Shown one piece after another: positions 62,239 through 64,000 of a DNA stretch of 64,000 nucleotides (the stretch's first letter is position 1; each line of letters starts with the position of its first letter). Under the pieces are notes generated by a model. It did not search any database and was not told the origin of the DNA. It worked only from the letters and a program-made list of their open reading frames with translations. The DNA is from Hyphomicrobiales bacterium. GTDB taxonomy: Bacteria; Pseudomonadota; Alphaproteobacteria; Rhizobiales; Rhizobiaceae. The stretch is from assembly GCA_017305935.1 (NCBI GenBank), contig JAFKJU010000010.1, positions 124,001-188,000 on the forward strand, in the 5' to 3' direction. Both the position numbers and the translations under genes were made by a program.

Positions 62239-63252
62239 TCAGGCCTTGCCGCGCCGCCGCATCTGATCGGCGTAGACGGCGAAGATGATGATCACGCCGG
62301 TCACGACCGTCTGCCATTCCGGCGCGACCGACAGCACGCGCAAGCCATTGGTCAGCACCGACATGATCAGCGCCCCGATCAGCGTGCCGAGAATGGTGCC
62401 GCGCCCGCCTGAAAGGCTGGTGCCGCCGATGACCACCGCCGCGATGGCTTCCAGCTCGTAGCCGAGGCCGAGCGCCGGTTGCGCCGAATTCAGGCGGCTG
62501 GCGATCAGCAGGCCGGCAATGCCGCAGATGGCGCCGGACAGCGTGTAGATGGCGATCTTCCAGAAATCGGTATTGACGCCGGAGAGCCGCACCGCCTCCT
62601 CGTTCGAGCCGAGCGCGAAGGTGTAGCGGCCGAGCACGGTGCGCCCCAGCGTCCAGGCGGCGGCGCCGGCAACGATGAACAGCACCAGCACGCCATTCGG
62701 CACCGGGAAGGCCGGGACGATCTGGCCGATCAGCGACCCTTGCGCGATGGTGGTGAAGCCGGGCGTATCGTTGAAATAGATCGGCTTGGTGCCGGTGACG
62801 ATCAGCGACATGCCCTTTAGCACCAGCATCATGCCGAGTGTGGCGATGAAAGGCGGGATGCGCATGCGCGCCACCAGACTGCCCGAGACCAGCCCGCATG
62901 CCGCCCCGGTGCCGAGCGCCGCCAGGACGCCGAACGGCAGCGGCAGGCCGCCCCAGGTCAGCACCACGCCGGTCATGACGGCGCAAAACGTCATCAGCGT
63001 GCCGATCGACAGGTCGATGCCGCCGGTGATGATGATCAGCGTCACGCCGACCGCCAGCACGCCATTGACCGAGGTCGCCTGCAGGATGGCCATGATGTTG
63101 GACACCTGGAAGAAATTCGGGCTCGCCAGCGAGAAGCCGATCACCAGCACGATCAGGCTGGCGAAGGCCAGCAGCTTCTGTTGCGCGCCGCCGCTCGGGG
63201 TCAGCCTTGCGCTTATCGTCTTGCCTTTCGCGGATATGTCCGTCGAAGCCAT
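62239..63252 (-). CDS. Sugar ABC permease (RbsC-like)
   Basis: Inner-membrane permease of the ribose-type importers, 337 residues, about eight to ten helices. The ATPase-contact motif is in YELEAIAAVVIGGTSLSGGRGTI, and GVTLIIITGGIDLSIG is the family's hallmark. ATG at 63252 (MASTDIS) is used; the ribosome site is weak (AAGGG). Partner of the binding protein downstream and the ATPase 25 bp upstream. Confidence 0.92.
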   Translation of the reverse strand: MASTDISAKGKTISARLTPSGGAQQKLLAFASLIVLVIGFSLASPNFFQVSNIMAILQATSVNGVLAVGVTLIIITGGIDLSIGTLMTFCAVMTGVVLTWGGLPLPFGVLAALGTGAACGLVSGSLVARMRIPPFIATLGMMLVLKGMSLIVTGTKPIYFNDTPGFTTIAQGSLIGQIVPAFPVPNGVLVLFIVAGAAAWTLGRTVLGRYTFALGSNEEAVRLSGVNTDFWKIAIYTLSGAICGIAGLLIASRLNSAQPALGLGYELEAIAAVVIGGTSLSGGRGTILGTLIGALIMSVLTNGLRVLSVAPEWQTVVTGVIIIFAVYADQMRRRGKA

Positions 63253-63277
63253 GCCCTTAACCCCTTCGTTTCCGCCC

Positions 63278-64000
63278 TCAAGCCGCCGCCTTGCTTTCAC
63301 GCTGCGTCGCGAGCGCCATGATGTCTTCCTGGGCCGCGCCGCCCGGCAGGATGCCGGTCAGCCGCCCCTCGCACATGACCGCGATGCGATGCGACAGGCG
63401 CAGCACCTCGGGTAGCTCGCTGGAAATGACGATGATCGCCTTGCCCTGCGCTGCCAGTTCGTTGAGCAGCCGATAGATTTCCGCCTTGGCGCCGACATCG
63501 ATGCCACGCGTCGGCTCATCGAAGATCAGCACGTCGCAATCGCGCAGCAGCCATTTGGCGATCACCACCTTCTGCTGGTTGCCGCCGGAAAGCAGCCGCA
63601 CCTCTTGGCCGTCGCCCGGCGTGCGGATGTTCAGCTTGGCGATAAAATCCTCGGCGATGCGTTCGAGCGCCGGCTCGTCGATGCGGCCGATGGCATCGGC
63701 GTAGCGCGGCAGGCTCGCCATGGCGATATTGGCTCGCACATCCATGCCGAGCGCCAGCCCGAAATGTTTTCGATCCTCCGAGAGGTAACCGATGCCGGCC
63801 TTCACGGCATCTGCCGGGCTTGCGATGCGCACCGGCTTGCCCCGCACGAGGATTTCACCGGCATCGATGGGCTCCGCACCGAAAATGGCGCGGGCAAGCT
63901 CGGTGCGGCCGGCGCCCATCAGCCCGGCAAAGCCGAGGATCTCGCCCTTTTTCAGGCTGAAGCCGATATCCTTGAGTTCCTTGCCGCGCCGGATGCCGTG
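63278..64000 (-). CDS. Sugar ABC ATPase (RbsA/MglA-like), partial at the right edge
   Basis: C-terminal half (240 residues) of a double ATPase, the N-terminal part lying beyond the window. Seen: the second, degenerate Walker A in [19 protein letters not shown], the signature [16 protein letters not shown], Walker [15 protein letters not shown] and switch His region [15 protein letters not shown]. Drives the fucose-type importer with the permease and binding protein that follow. The frame is open through base 64000. Confidence 0.95.
   Translation of the reverse strand, partial: HGIRRGKELKDIGFSLKKGEILGFAGLMGAGRTELARAIFGAEPIDAGEILVRGKPVRIASPADAVKAGIGYLSEDRKHFGLALGMDVRANIAMASLPRYADAIGRIDEPALERIAEDFIAKLNIRTPGDGQEVRLLSGGNQQKVVIAKWLLRDCDVLIFDEPTRGIDVGAKAEIYRLLNELAAQGKAIIVISSELPEVLRLSHRIAVMCEGRLTGILPGGAAQEDIMALATQRESKAAA

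Overview
The window is high-GC, densely packed, chromosome-like DNA of an alphaproteobacterium, most probably a member of the Rhizobiales (Rhizobiaceae or a close relative). This rests on the gene content (a DUF1127 gene followed by CCUCCUCCC-hairpin 'cuckoo' RNA, three cobalamin riboswitches, a DUF2934 protein, PCuAC and pseudoazurin genes, bkd/liu/pca/fucose operons) and on an intergenic repeat of rhizobial type. I found no tRNA, rRNA, insertion sequence, phage gene or CRISPR array.

Left part (1-13 kb), metals and cofactor uptake. A TonB-dependent receptor, a FhuD-like binding protein and a double-length FhuB-like permease form a siderophore uptake operon. It is followed by a convergent cytosine-deaminase-like amidohydrolase. 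Next comes cobalamin riboswitch 1, which leads a FecCD-type ABC importer, a pseudoazurin and a SAM methyltransferase, all overlapping or touching. A small exported Cys-rich protein and a PCuAC copper chaperone follow, then a cysteine hydrolase and a CDF-like transporter.

14-21.4 kb, the most unusual segment. Cobalamin riboswitch 2 precedes a Rieske monooxygenase and its flavin/2Fe-2S reductase (GbcAB-like). The reductase reading frame is broken by a single-base shift just before its iron-sulfur domain. On the other strand cobalamin riboswitch 3, close kin of riboswitch 2, controls only an unrecognised 84-residue protein. A strong hairpin separates the two converging transcripts. metH (B12-dependent methionine synthase) lies directly behind riboswitch 3 and has its own palindromic operator-like site. 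The layout suggests a response to cobalamin shortage tied to methyl-group metabolism.

21.4-34 kb, signalling and housekeeping. This part holds a 1341-residue hybrid histidine kinase, a divergent LysR/TDT-transporter pair, a CLC channel protein, prfC, dut with a GNAT gene, and a DUF2934 protein. On the minus strand a 48-residue DUF1127 gene (too short for a normal ORF list) is followed by four hairpins that each show CCTCCTCCC in the loop.

34-50.4 kb, branched-chain amino-acid breakdown. Valine steps (3-hydroxyisobutyrate dehydrogenase, hydroxyisobutyryl-CoA hydrolase), the complete branched-chain keto acid dehydrogenase (E1a, E1b, E2, E3), an acyl-CoA dehydrogenase and a thiolase run leftward. 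An Lrp-type regulator and the complete leucine (liu) operon run rightward. A PAS-PAS-GGDEF diguanylate cyclase follows.

52-64 kb, carbon-source catabolism. RidA, the protocatechuate genes pcaD-C-H-G-B, pobA and a divergent AraC regulator convert 4-hydroxybenzoate to 3-oxoadipate. A leftward operon for L-fucose (SDR dehydrogenase, fuconate dehydratase, FAH-family hydrolase, sugar ABC importer) runs off the right edge.
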